Positions 41,886 through 51,177 of a DNA stretch of 57,149 nt are shown here, one piece after another. The DNA comes from Opitutaceae bacterium (GTDB lineage Bacteria; Verrucomicrobiota; Verrucomicrobiia; Opitutales; Opitutaceae), in contig JAIXQE010000014.1 in assembly GCA_027485815.1 (NCBI GenBank), forward strand, positions 1 through 57,149, given 5' to 3'. Both the position numbers and the translations under genes were made by a program. Every line of letters starts with the position of its first letter. The stretch's first letter is position 1. The notes under the pieces are model-generated. The model was not told where the DNA came from, did not search any database, and worked only from the letters and a program-made list of their open reading frames with translations.

Positions 41886-44800
41886 AAGATCCTGTCCTGC
41901 GCGAAAGGCTCCGGCGGGTCGCCGCGCGGATCCGTTGGTTCCGTTTCTGGCGCGCCCTCGCCGCCGGCTGGGCCGCTTCCGCCCTCCTCGCCCTCGGCCT
42001 CGCGTGGCTCCAGGGCCCCCTCGGCTGGACTTCCCCCCTCGTGCTGCCCGCGGTCGCCGGTTTCGGCGCCGCCCTCGCGTTCGGCCTCGCCCTCCACCAG
42101 CTCACCCGGCCCATCGATAACCGCTGGCTCGCCCGTCGCATCGAGGCCGCGCACCCGGAGCTGGACGGCCTGCTGCTCACCGCGGTCCAGCAGTCGGGGG
42201 ACGCCGCCGCTCCCGGGGCCTATTTCCGGGAACGGCTCCTGCAGGAGGCGGCCGCCCAGGCGACGCGTTCGGACTGGCGCGACGTTCTGCCGTGGCCGCG
42301 GATCGTGGTCGGCCAGGCGCTGCATTGGGGAGCCTGCGGCCTCTTCGTCGCCTCGCTGTCTTACCTGCGGGTAACCCCCGTGCTGGGCGAGAAACCCTCC
42401 TGGAAGGGGGGCGACGGCGTCACGGTCACCCCGGGCGACACCAAGCTGGAGAAAGGCGAGAGCCTCGTGGTGCTGGCGCGTTTTGGCGGCGAGGTCCCCG
42501 CGGGCGTCACGCTGGTGGTGCGCGAGTCCGGGGCCGCGTCCCGCACGGTCCCGCTGGTGAAGAGCCTGGCTGATCCGGTCTTCGGCGGGAGCGTGCCGGA
42601 GGTGCAGCGGGATCTGACCTACCAGGTCGAGTACCCCGGCGGCCGCACGCCGGAATTCCGCGTCTCCGTCTTCGAACATCCCCGCCTGCTCCGCGCCGAC
42701 TTCGCGCTCACGTTTCCCGATTACACCGGCCTCCCGCCCCGCCGCATCGAGGACACGCGGCGGGTCAGCGCCGTCGAGGGCACGCGGCTCGACCTGACCC
42801 TCGCGTTGAACAAGCCCGTGCGTTCCGCGCGCCTGGTCGGCCGCGGCGCCACCCAAGGCACGCTGGAGCTGCAGGTCACCCCGGGCCGGCCCGAGGCGCT
42901 GCTCGCCGGGCACGTGCCCGCCGCAAGCGGAACCTACGAGCTGCAGCTGACGGACGATGAGGGCCGCGGCGCCAAGACGCCCGTCCCCTTCACGATCGAC
43001 GTTCAACCCAACCGCCCGCCGGAGATCCGCCTCGCGCTGCCCCGCGGCGATGTGCGCCCCTCCGCGTTGGAGGAGGTCGGCTTCGAGGGCACGGTGTGGG
43101 ACGACTTCGGGGTGCTGCGCCACGGCCTGGCGTACTCGCTCGCGGAGGGCGCGACGGTCGAGGTGGAGCTGGGCCGGGAGGCGCCGGCGCGCGAAAAGCG
43201 GCCCTTCACGCACCTCCTGCGGCTGGAGGAACTCGGGGCGAAGCCCGACGACCTCGTCACCTGGCACGCGTGGGCCGAGGACATCGGGCCGGACGGCCGG
43301 CCGCGCCGCACGCAGGGGGACCTGTTCTTCGCGGAGGTGCGACCCTTCGACGAGATCTTCCGCGAGCAGCGGCAGGATTCCGGTGAGGGCGAGGGCGGCC
43401 AGCAGGGCCAGCAGGCGCAGCGTCTCACCGAGCTGCAGAAGCAGATCATCAGCGCCACGTGGCGCCTGCGCCGCGACGGCGCCAAGGCGGGTTACGCGGC
43501 GGACGCCAAGGTGGTCCTGGAGTCGCAGCAGCAGGCGCTGACGCAGGCGGGCGAGGCCGCCGCGGAGGCGCGGGGGCCGCGGCAGGAGGCCCTCTGGCAG
43601 CCGGTCCTCCAGGGGATGGAGCGCGCCGTGGAACGGTTGCGCGAGGCCGCGACGAACCCCGAGCCGCTCGCGCAGGCCCTCGTCCACGAGCAGGCCGCCT
43701 TCCAGGCCCTGCTGCGGCTGCAGAGCCGGGAAACCTCGGTCGCCCGTCGGAACCGCAAGCAGGGCGGGGGGGGCGGCGGCGGCGGCAACCAACGCCAGCT
43801 CGACCAGCTGGAACTCGAGCAGTCCGAGAACCGCTACGAGACGCAGCGCGTCGCCCGCTCCCCGCAGAACCAGGAACGCCGCGAGCAGCTCGCGGTGATG
43901 AACCGCCTGCAGGAGCTCGCCCGCCGCCAGCAGGACCTCAACGAGCGCCTGCGCGAGGTCCAGGCCTCCTTGCAGGAGGCGAAGACCGAGGCCGAGCGCG
44001 AGGAGGCCGCCCGCCGGCTCCGCCGCCTCGAGGAGGAACAGCGCCAGATGCTGGCCGACGCGGACGAGATCCGCCAGCGGATGGACCGCGCCGAGAACCA
44101 GGCCGCCCTCGCCAACCAGCGTCAGCAGCTCGAGGAGACCCGCGACCAGCTCCGCCAGGCCGCCGATGCCGCCGCCGGCGGTTCCGTCGCCCAAGCCCTC
44201 GCCTCCGGCTCCCGCGCCCAACGCCAGCTGCAGGAGATGCGCGACGAGCTCCGCCGCCAGAGCGCGGGCGAGTTCGCCGAGGAACTGCGGACGATGCGCG
44301 GCGAGGCCCGCAGCCTTGCCCAGCAGCAGGAGGAGGCCGCCCGTCAGCTGGAACGCCTCGCCCAGGGCGGCGCCGCCGGCACGCGCAAGACGCTCTCCGG
44401 CGCCGGCGACCGCCAGGAACTCCTCGACCAGCTTGAGGGCCAGAAGGAACAGCTCAACCGCCTCGTCGAACGCGCCAGCCGCCTCTCCGAGCAGGCCGAG
44501 AATTCCGAGCCGCTGCTGTCCCGCCAACTGTACGACAGCCTCCGCAAGGTCAGCCAGGACGACGCGAAGGCCGTCCGCGACGCGCGCGAGGGCCTCCTCG
44601 CCGGCGGCGCCCTTTCCCGCGACCTCAACGACCGCCTCCAGCGGACCCAGGAACGCGAGGAGGGCGGCCGCGCGGTCGACGTGACGCGCGAGCTCCTCCG
44701 CGACGGCCTGCTGTCCGAGGCGCGACAGGCCGGCGAGCGCTCCCGCGGGCTGGTGGACGAGGTGCGCCGCGGGGTGGAACGCGCCGCGGAGCGCGTGCTG

Positions 44801-45658
44801 GGCGACGATGCCGAGCAACTGAAGCTGGCCCGTTCCGAGTTGGATGCGCTGGCCGACCAGTTGCAGCGCGAACTCGCCGCCGCGGGCGCCCCGGGCGCCG
44901 GCCAACCCGGCGAGGAACGGCAGGCCTCCGCCGGTGCTCCCGGCGGGGAACGACCCGCCGGCGCCGAAGGTCCCGGCTCCGCGCCGGAGGGTGAGCCCGG
45001 CCGTCCGAGTTCCACTCCTGGTCGCACTCCGGGCGAAGCGGTCGCCGCGGGGACTCCGGGGCAACCGGGCTCAACCGGCGCCGGGGAGGCTCCGGGCGAA
45101 GGCCGCGGCAGCGCGGGCGCCCCTGGCGAGAACGAGGCTCGCGGGCGCTCCGAGGCCCGCCCGGCCGGTGAGCGCATGGCCGCCGACGGACCGCGCCCCG
45201 TGCGCCGCGGCGGCGGGGGTGGCGGCGGCCGGGAATCCCTCGGCCTCGATGCCCTCTTCGACACCGGCGGAGAACGCGCCGGGATCGGCGGCGGTGACTT
45301 CGGCGGCACCGTCACCCGCGGCCCGCTCACCGGCGAGGAATTCAACCGCTGGAGCGAGCGCTTGCGCGACGTCGAGGACCTCGTCGAGTCCCCCGAGTTG
45401 CGCAACGCCCTCGCCTCCGCCCGCGAACGAGCCCGGCTGGTGCGCCGGGATTTCCGCCAGGATCGGCGCAAGCCGGACTGGGCCTCCGTGCAGCTGCAGA
45501 TCCTGCGCCCGCTGCTCGAGGTGCGCAGCCGCGTCGCGGAGGACCTCGCGCGCCGCGAATCCAAGGATCCGCTCGTCCCGTTGGACCGCGATCCGGTGCC
45601 CGCCCGCTTCGCCGAGGCGGTCCGGCGCTATTACGAGGAACTGGGCAAGGACCGCTGA
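41882..45658 (+). CDS. DUF4175-like large coiled-coil membrane protein
   Basis: The 1258-residue protein has two N-terminal membrane helices (about 25-50 and 55-75), a third hydrophobic stretch near 145, and beta-sandwich domains (about 170-460). Long Gln/Glu/Arg-rich coiled coils follow (about 500-1000; QQQLEETRDQLRQ and RRLRRLEEEQRQML). A low-complexity Gly/Ala/Pro/Glu linker (about 1005-1110) leads to a conserved C-terminal region (about 1120-1258). The DUF4175 assignment rests on layout. It is probably a scaffold projecting into the periplasm that joins other members of the operon. The ATG at 41882 overlaps the BatA-like stop. Confidence 0.75.
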   Translation: MKDPVLRERLRRVAARIRWFRFWRALAAGWAASALLALGLAWLQGPLGWTSPLVLPAVAGFGAALAFGLALHQLTRPIDNRWLARRIEAAHPELDGLLLTAVQQSGDAAAPGAYFRERLLQEAAAQATRSDWRDVLPWPRIVVGQALHWGACGLFVASLSYLRVTPVLGEKPSWKGGDGVTVTPGDTKLEKGESLVVLARFGGEVPAGVTLVVRESGAASRTVPLVKSLADPVFGGSVPEVQRDLTYQVEYPGGRTPEFRVSVFEHPRLLRADFALTFPDYTGLPPRRIEDTRRVSAVEGTRLDLTLALNKPVRSARLVGRGATQGTLELQVTPGRPEALLAGHVPAASGTYELQLTDDEGRGAKTPVPFTIDVQPNRPPEIRLALPRGDVRPSALEEVGFEGTVWDDFGVLRHGLAYSLAEGATVEVELGREAPAREKRPFTHLLRLEELGAKPDDLVTWHAWAEDIGPDGRPRRTQGDLFFAEVRPFDEIFREQRQDSGEGEGGQQGQQAQRLTELQKQIISATWRLRRDGAKAGYAADAKVVLESQQQALTQAGEAAAEARGPRQEALWQPVLQGMERAVERLREAATNPEPLAQALVHEQAAFQALLRLQSRETSVARRNRKQGGGGGGGGNQRQLDQLELEQSENRYETQRVARSPQNQERREQLAVMNRLQELARRQQDLNERLREVQASLQEAKTEAEREEAARRLRRLEEEQRQMLADADEIRQRMDRAENQAALANQRQQLEETRDQLRQAADAAAGGSVAQALASGSRAQRQLQEMRDELRRQSAGEFAEELRTMRGEARSLAQQQEEAARQLERLAQGGAAGTRKTLSGAGDRQELLDQLEGQKEQLNRLVERASRLSEQAENSEPLLSRQLYDSLRKVSQDDAKAVRDAREGLLAGGALSRDLNDRLQRTQEREEGGRAVDVTRELLRDGLLSEARQAGERSRGLVDEVRRGVERAAERVLGDDAEQLKLARSELDALADQLQRELAAAGAPGAGQPGEERQASAGAPGGERPAGAEGPGSAPEGEPGRPSSTPGRTPGEAVAAGTPGQPGSTGAGEAPGEGRGSAGAPGENEARGRSEARPAGERMAADGPRPVRRGGGGGGGRESLGLDALFDTGGERAGIGGGDFGGTVTRGPLTGEEFNRWSERLRDVEDLVESPELRNALASARERARLVRRDFRQDRRKPDWASVQLQILRPLLEVRSRVAEDLARRESKDPLVPLDRDPVPARFAEAVRRYYEELGKDR

Positions 45659-45661
45659 ACG

Positions 45662-48019
45662 ATGGGGTCCACGCTCACCTTCTCCGCCGGGGCCTGGCTC
45701 TGGCCTGCGCTGGCCGCCGGCGCCGTCGCCCTGGTCGCGCTGGCCTGGGGTTACCGCCGCGCCGCCGGCCACCCGTGGCGGTGGGGCCTCGCGGCGCTCA
45801 AGGCCCTCGGCTGCGCCGCCCTCGTGCTCTGCCTCCTCGAGCCCACCTGGGTCCGCCAGCGGGCCCGGCCCGGCGCCAACCTCTTCGCGGTGGTGGCCGA
45901 CAACAGCCAGAGCCTGCAGGTCCGCGATCCCGGCGCGCCGCGCTCCCGCGGCGAGGAACTCCGCGCCCTGCTCGACCCCGCTGGCGCCGCGTGGCCCGGG
46001 GCGCTCGCGGCCACCTTCGACGTCCGCCGTTACGTGCTCGACGCCCGCCTGCAGGCCTCGCCCGACTTCCGCGACCTCACCTTCGAGGGCCGCGCCACCG
46101 CCCTCGGCCACGGGCTCCGCGCGGTCACCGAGCGCCTCACCGGCCGGCCCGTCGCCGGCATCCTGCTCTTCACCGACGGCATCGCCACGGACCTTCGCGG
46201 CGGCCTCCCCGCCGACCTCGCCGGCCTCCCCCCGGTCTACCCGGTCGTGCTCGGCCGCCCGGGCGCCGTGCGGGACCTCTCGCTCGCCCAGGTCGCGGTC
46301 ACCCAGTCCGCGTTCGAGGACGCCCCGGTCGATGTGCAGGCCGAGGTCGTCGCGGGTGGCTTCACCGGCCGGCCCGTGACGGCGCGCCTGCTCGACCGCA
46401 CCGGCAAGGTGCTGCAGGAGCAGACCCGCGAGGTCCGCCGCGAGGGCGAGACGCTCGGCTTCCGCTTCCGGTTCAAGCCCGCCGAGCCGGGCCTCTCCTT
46501 CCACGAGGTGAGGGTGTCCCCGCCGCCGGGCGAGGAGGCTTCCGAGGCCACCCGGGTGAACAACCAGCGCGTCATCACCGTCGACCGCGGCCGCGGCCCG
46601 CTCCGCGTCCTCTACGTCTCCGGCCGGCCGAACTGGGAGTACAAGTTCCTCAACCGCGCGATCGAGGGCGATGAGCAGCTGCAGCTGGTCGGCCTGATCC
46701 GCGTGGCGAAGCGGGAGCCGAAGTTCGATTTCCGGGGCCGGGCCGGCGAGACCAGCAACCCCCTCTTCCGCGGCTTCGGCAACCAGGCGCCGGAGGACGT
46801 CCAACGCTACGACCAGCCGGTCCTCGTCCGCCTCAACACCCGCGATGAACTGGAACTGAGGGCGGGTTTCCCGCGCACGCCTGAGGAGCTCTTCGGTTAC
46901 CACGCGGTGATCGTCGACGACCTCGAGGCCGAGTTCTTCTCCGCCGACCAGGCGGCGCTCCTGCAGCGCTTCGTGTCCGAGCGCGGCGGCGGTTTCCTGA
47001 TGCTCGGGGGCATGGAGTCCTTCCAGGAAGGCCGCTACCACCGCACGCCCGTCGGCGAGATGCTCCCCGTGTACCTCGACCGCTCCGCGGAGGAGACGGC
47101 CGGGCCGGCCAAGGTCCAGTTCCAGCTCTCGCGCGAAGGCTGGCTCCAACCGTGGGCCCGCCTGCGCGAGACCGAGGGCGAGGAACGCGCGCGGCTCGAG
47201 GCGATGCCCCCCTTCGCCGTGCTCAACCGCGTGCGGGCCCTCAAGCCCGGCGCCAGCGTGATCGCCAGCGTGCGCGACGAGAAGGGGACGGAGCTGCCCG
47301 CGCTGGCCGTGCAGCGGTTCGGCCGCGGGCGCACCGCCGCCCTGATGGTCGGGGACCTTTGGCGCTGGGGGATGCGCGACGCCGCGGCGCAGGAGGACAT
47401 GGCCCGCTCCTGGCGCCAGCTGGTGCGCTGGCTCGTCGCGGACGTTCCGGGCCGGATCCAGGTCACGGCGGAACCGGTCGCGGGCGACCCCAACGGCGCC
47501 CAGCGCCTGCAGGTCCGCGTGCGCGACGAGAAGTTCCAGCCGGTCGACGACGCGGTGGTCAGCCTCGAGGTGGAACCGGTCCTCCTCGCCGGCGCCACCG
47601 CGCCGCCGGGGCCGCCGCTGCGGCTCGCCGCCGAACCCTCCGCCGCCGAACCCGGCCTGCACGAGGCCACCTACGTGCCCCGGCAGACGGGCGGCTTCCG
47701 GGCGGTCGCCACCGTCCGCGGCGCCGACGGCGCGGACCTCGGCCGGGCCGAGACCGGCTGGAGCAGCGACCTCGCCGCCGAGGAGTTCCGCTCGCTCCAG
47801 CCCAACGTCGCCCTCCTCGAGGAACTCGCCCGCCGCACCGGCGGCCGCGTCGTCGCCGCGGACGAGCTCGATGGCTTCGTCCGCCGCCTGCCCGAGCTGC
47901 GCGCCCCCGTGATGGAAACCTGGTCCCAGCCCGCCTGGCACTCGCCCCTCTTCTTCGCCTTCGCCCTGGCGTGCCTGCTCGCCGAATGGGGGCTCCGCCG
48001 CTGGAAAGGTCTCCCGTGA
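45662..48019 (+). CDS. VWA-like/GATase-like membrane protein
   Basis: The 785-residue protein has two N-terminal helices (about 10-32 and 40-58), then a VWA-like domain starting FAVVADNSQSLQVRD, with ADNSQS standing for the MIDAS DxSxS. A central part reads VLYVSGRPNWEYKFLNRAI and GYHAVIVDDLEAEFF, GGGFLMLGGMESF, reminiscent of a class I glutamine amidotransferase fold without a visible catalytic Cys-His-Glu set. A C-terminal helix (FFAFALACLLAEWG) closes it. Such proteins are regular partners in MoxR operons. The stop overlaps the next start (GTGA). Confidence 0.78.
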   Translation: MGSTLTFSAGAWLWPALAAGAVALVALAWGYRRAAGHPWRWGLAALKALGCAALVLCLLEPTWVRQRARPGANLFAVVADNSQSLQVRDPGAPRSRGEELRALLDPAGAAWPGALAATFDVRRYVLDARLQASPDFRDLTFEGRATALGHGLRAVTERLTGRPVAGILLFTDGIATDLRGGLPADLAGLPPVYPVVLGRPGAVRDLSLAQVAVTQSAFEDAPVDVQAEVVAGGFTGRPVTARLLDRTGKVLQEQTREVRREGETLGFRFRFKPAEPGLSFHEVRVSPPPGEEASEATRVNNQRVITVDRGRGPLRVLYVSGRPNWEYKFLNRAIEGDEQLQLVGLIRVAKREPKFDFRGRAGETSNPLFRGFGNQAPEDVQRYDQPVLVRLNTRDELELRAGFPRTPEELFGYHAVIVDDLEAEFFSADQAALLQRFVSERGGGFLMLGGMESFQEGRYHRTPVGEMLPVYLDRSAEETAGPAKVQFQLSREGWLQPWARLRETEGEERARLEAMPPFAVLNRVRALKPGASVIASVRDEKGTELPALAVQRFGRGRTAALMVGDLWRWGMRDAAAQEDMARSWRQLVRWLVADVPGRIQVTAEPVAGDPNGAQRLQVRVRDEKFQPVDDAVVSLEVEPVLLAGATAPPGPPLRLAAEPSAAEPGLHEATYVPRQTGGFRAVATVRGADGADLGRAETGWSSDLAAEEFRSLQPNVALLEELARRTGGRVVAADELDGFVRRLPELRAPVMETWSQPAWHSPLFFAFALACLLAEWGLRRWKGLP

Positions 48020-48972
48020 TCCGCCGCCTCCTGCTCCTCCTCGCCCTCGGCGCCGTCGCCCTCCGCGCCGCCGGCCCGCCCACCGTCCTCCTGGTCTGCG
48101 GCCCGGCGGGCGAGGCCGAGTTCGCGCCGGACTTCACCGCGCAGGTCAAGGCGTGGACCGACGCCTGCGCCCGCGCCGGGGCCCGGCTGCGGATCATCGG
48201 CGAAGGCGCGGCCCCCGCGGAAGGTGCCGAGGCCGAACGCGACCAGCTCCGGCGGATCCTGACAGAGGAGGCGAACGCCGGCGAGGCCGAGCTGTGGCTG
48301 GTTCTGGTCGGGCACGGCACGTTCGACGGCCGCGAGGCGCGCTTCAACCTCCGCGGACCAGACTTCACCTCGGCGGAACTCGCCGCTTGGCTCCAGCCCG
48401 TCCGGCGGCCGCTCGCGTTCGTCCACACCGGCTCCGCCAGCGCCCCGTTCCTGCCCCGCCTTGCCGGTCCGGGCCGCATCGTCGTGACCGCCACCCGCAG
48501 CGGCAACGAGCAGAATTACACGCGCTTCGGCCGCCATTTCGCCGAGGCGGTGGCCGAACCCGCCAGCGACCTCGACCGCGACGGCCAGGTCTCCCTCCTC
48601 GAGGCCTACCTCGCCGCCGCGAACCGCACCCGCGAATTCTACAAGGCCGCCGGTCGCCTCGCCACCGAGCATCCGCTGCTCGATGACAACGGCGACGGCC
48701 TCGGCACGCCGCCCGACTGGTTCCGCGGCGTCCTCGCGACTCGCCGCGCCCGGGACGGGGCCGCGCTCGACGGCCTGCGGGCCCACCAGTTCCACCTCGT
48801 CCCCAGCGCCGAGGAACGCCGCCTCTCGCCCGAGGCCCGCGCCCGCCGCGACACGCTGGAGGGTCGGCTCGCCGATATCCGCGCCCGCAAGGCCCAGCTC
48901 GCGGAGGACGCCTACCTGAACGAATTGGAGGGCGTGTTGCGGGGACTGGCCGAGGTCTACGCCGCCCCCTGA
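48016..48972 (+). CDS. Caspase-fold protein lacking the catalytic cysteine
   Basis: The 318-residue protein has a signal peptide (about 1-19) and a caspase/legumain-like core: a strand leading to LVLVGHGTFDGRE with His100-Gly101, then FVHTGSASAPFLPRLAG where a C-x-S/G motif is expected, and VVTATRSGNEQNYTRFGRHF with LDRDGQVSLLEAYL. Only two cysteines exist (C28, C51), neither near the catalytic strand. Ser140 or Ser142 sits in the nucleophile's place. It is therefore probably a pseudo-protease that binds rather than cuts. It ends the tightly spaced MoxR block, nine bases before the amidohydrolase. Confidence 0.7.
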   Translation: MIRRLLLLLALGAVALRAAGPPTVLLVCGPAGEAEFAPDFTAQVKAWTDACARAGARLRIIGEGAAPAEGAEAERDQLRRILTEEANAGEAELWLVLVGHGTFDGREARFNLRGPDFTSAELAAWLQPVRRPLAFVHTGSASAPFLPRLAGPGRIVVTATRSGNEQNYTRFGRHFAEAVAEPASDLDRDGQVSLLEAYLAAANRTREFYKAAGRLATEHPLLDDNGDGLGTPPDWFRGVLATRRARDGAALDGLRAHQFHLVPSAEERRLSPEARARRDTLEGRLADIRARKAQLAEDAYLNELEGVLRGLAEVYAAP

Positions 48973-48981
48973 GCGGTCGCC

Positions 48982-49899
48982 GTGCGGATCCTCGACGCCC
49001 ACGTCCACCTCTACCCCCCGGAGATCAACCGCGACCCGGCGGGTTGGGCCGCGACGCATGGCGAGCCGCACTGGGCCCTGCTCTGCACGCGCCGGCGCCG
49101 CGACGGCCGCCCGGTCCAGGGCTTCCCGTCCGCGGAGGAGCTGATCCGGGAGCTCGACGCCGCCGGGATCGAGCGCGCGCTCCTCCTGGGCTGGTACTGG
49201 GAGCAGCCCGCCTCCTGCGCGCTCCAGAACCGTTTCTTTGCGGCCTGCCTCCGCGCCCACCCGGATCGGCTCCTCGCCTTCGCCACGGTGCCGCCCGCCG
49301 CCGGACCTGCGGTCTGCCTCGCGGAACTGGAGCGCGCCCGCGACGAGGGTCTCCGCGGGGTGGGGGAGTTGTCCCCGCACGCCCAGCACGCCGACCTCTC
49401 GGCGCCCGGCCTGGAGGCGGTCCTCGCGTGGGCGGGCGCCGCCGGCTGGCCGGTCAACCTGCACGTCACCGACCCCGCGGCCGGCCCGTACCCGGGACGC
49501 ATCGCGACGCCGCTGGCGGACTTCCGCGCGCTGGCACTGCGCTTTCCCGGCACCCGCTTCATCCTCGCGCATTGGGGCGGGCTGCTGCCCTTGGCGGGCG
49601 AGGGACCGGCGCCGGCGAACGTCTGGTACGACACCGCCGCGTCTCCGCTCGTGCACGGGCCCGGCATCTGGGAAACCTTCCTCCGCGCCGTCGGGCCGGA
49701 GCGCGTGCTCTTCGGCTCGGACCACCCGCTCCACCTTTACCCGCGGGAGCCGGGTGCCGGCCTCGCCCGCTTCGTCGCCGAGGCCCGGGCGGGGGGAGCC
49801 GGGGCCGCGGTATTCGGCGGAAACCTGCTCAGCCTGCTCGATCCGGCCGGAACGTCCGCAACGCCCAGCGGAGCACCGGGCTCCGGACCTCCGGGATAA
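48982..49899 (+). CDS. Amidohydrolase-family (TIM-barrel metal-dependent hydrolase)
   Basis: The 305-residue protein starts at the GTG at 48982 with RILDAHVHLYPPE, carrying the HxH metal pair. It continues with VNLHVTDP, FILAHWGG and ERVLFGSDHPLH, a distribution of His/Asp ligands seen in the amidohydrolase-2 family (ACMSD-like hydrolases and decarboxylases). The substrate is unknown. It lies nine bases after the caspase-fold gene and could be the last gene of that operon, but its function looks metabolic. Its last 71 bases overlap the amidase gene on the other strand. Confidence 0.8.
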   Translation: MRILDAHVHLYPPEINRDPAGWAATHGEPHWALLCTRRRRDGRPVQGFPSAEELIRELDAAGIERALLLGWYWEQPASCALQNRFFAACLRAHPDRLLAFATVPPAAGPAVCLAELERARDEGLRGVGELSPHAQHADLSAPGLEAVLAWAGAAGWPVNLHVTDPAAGPYPGRIATPLADFRALALRFPGTRFILAHWGGLLPLAGEGPAPANVWYDTAASPLVHGPGIWETFLRAVGPERVLFGSDHPLHLYPREPGAGLARFVAEARAGGAGAAVFGGNLLSLLDPAGTSATPSGAPGSGPPG

Positions 49900-51091
49900 T
49901 CACCTGCAGCCCGGTCGTGAGGCCGCCCGGCAGCGCGACGGGCAGCGACAACACCGGCTGACCGCCCAGGCTCGCGGGCGCGGTGAGCGTAATGATCCGG
50001 TTGCGCAGCTCCGGCGTGCACTCGGCCTTGGTCGGAGCCGGCGTTGGCGCCGCGGGCAGCACGAGGAAATCGTGCGTGCGGAAGTACTCTCGCCAGACCG
50101 ACCTAACGCCTTCCGTCGCCGCGCGGGCGGCCGCCAGCTGCTCCGGGGTGATGCGCGCCGCATTCTCCAGCCGCTGGCGCACGTTGGGATCGTACTCCGC
50201 CGCCCGGTGCGCGAACCAGCCGCGGTGCCACGCCCAGGCCTCCGCCGCGACGACGGTGTGGTAGGTCGCCAGCGCCGGGGCGAACCCGGCCGCGAGTTCC
50301 GCCTGCAGCGTCGCCTCCGCGGGCTCCGCCAGTTGCCCGGCCGCCCCGGCGAACGCCGCCGCCACCGCCGGATCCAGCCCCGCCGGCGCCCAACTGCGGC
50401 CGCGCAGCGTGCGTTCCGCGGCCCGTTCCGCCGGCAACAGCGCCTCGATGACGGCCGCGAGATCCTGCGCCCCGGCGGTGAACCAGCCCGCCGTGTCGCA
50501 GGTCGGCGCCAAGGGCACCGCATCGGCGATCCAAGGCTCGCCCGGACTCAGCCGCAGGCCGAAGAGGCCGCAGAAGGCGGCCGGCACGCGCACCGACCCG
50601 CCGGTGTCCGTGCCGAGCGCCAGCGGGACGATCCCCGCCGCCACCGCCGCGGCGGAACCGCTGCTCGAGCCACCCGTGGTCCGCCCGGGGAAACCGGGCC
50701 GGTGGCAATCGCCGTGATGCGGATTCTCCCCGGTGATGCCGTAGGCGAACTCGTGCAGCTGCGTCTTCCCCGCGAGGACGGCCCCGGCCCGGGCACACGC
50801 CGCCGCCAGCGCGCCATCCCGCGTGCCGGAGGGCCGCTCCCGGGGCAGGAAGGTGGACCCCGCGGCCGTCGGCGCGCCGGCGGTATCGAACAGGTCCTTC
50901 GCAAAATACGGCACGCGGCCGAGCGGCCGGCCCGGATCCGCCGCCGCGAGGGCCGCCGCGAGCTCCGCCTCGGGCCGCAGCCACGCGAGCACGGCCCGCT
51001 GCTGCGCGGGCTCCAAACGCGTCCGCACCCGCCGGTGCACTTCCGCCGCCGCCGCCGCCGGGGCCATCCCGCTCCACTCCGCGAAGGTCAT
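49829..51091 (-). CDS. Amidase (amidase signature family)
   Basis: The 420-residue enzyme has the Ser-cisSer-Lys triad of the amidase signature: Lys65 (YFAKDLFDT), Ser142 in [15 protein letters not shown] and Ser166 in [16 protein letters not shown]. It should hydrolyse a carboxylic amide or related bond in the cytoplasm. No gatB/gatC genes accompany it and the C-terminal part is short, so it is not a GatA. It overlaps the amidohydrolase gene by 71 bases at the 3' ends. On the other side an 86-nt gap separates it from the divergent NMT1-like binding protein, which hints at a shared promoter region and a common substrate class. Confidence 0.88.
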   Translation of the reverse strand: MTFAEWSGMAPAAAAAEVHRRVRTRLEPAQQRAVLAWLRPEAELAAALAAADPGRPLGRVPYFAKDLFDTAGAPTAAGSTFLPRERPSGTRDGALAAACARAGAVLAGKTQLHEFAYGITGENPHHGDCHRPGFPGRTTGGSSSGSAAAVAAGIVPLALGTDTGGSVRVPAAFCGLFGLRLSPGEPWIADAVPLAPTCDTAGWFTAGAQDLAAVIEALLPAERAAERTLRGRSWAPAGLDPAVAAAFAGAAGQLAEPAEATLQAELAAGFAPALATYHTVVAAEAWAWHRGWFAHRAAEYDPNVRQRLENAARITPEQLAAARAATEGVRSVWREYFRTHDFLVLPAAPTPAPTKAECTPELRNRIITLTAPASLGGQPVLSLPVALPGGLTTGLQVIIPEVRSPVLRWALRTFRPDRAG

Positions 51092-51177
51092 CCCATCACC
51101 GTCACCGGCCCCGCCCCGCGTGGCAATCCGGGCGTTTCGGGCTGGCGCGGGTCCCTCCCGGGGCGGTTGGATGGGGG

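Noticed and set aside
41597-45064. A 1155-codon minus-strand frame opposite the DUF4175-like gene
   Set aside because: The Leu/Ala/Gly-rich product is the complement of Gln/Glu/Arg-rich coiled-coil codons; it has no independent support and interrupts an operon.
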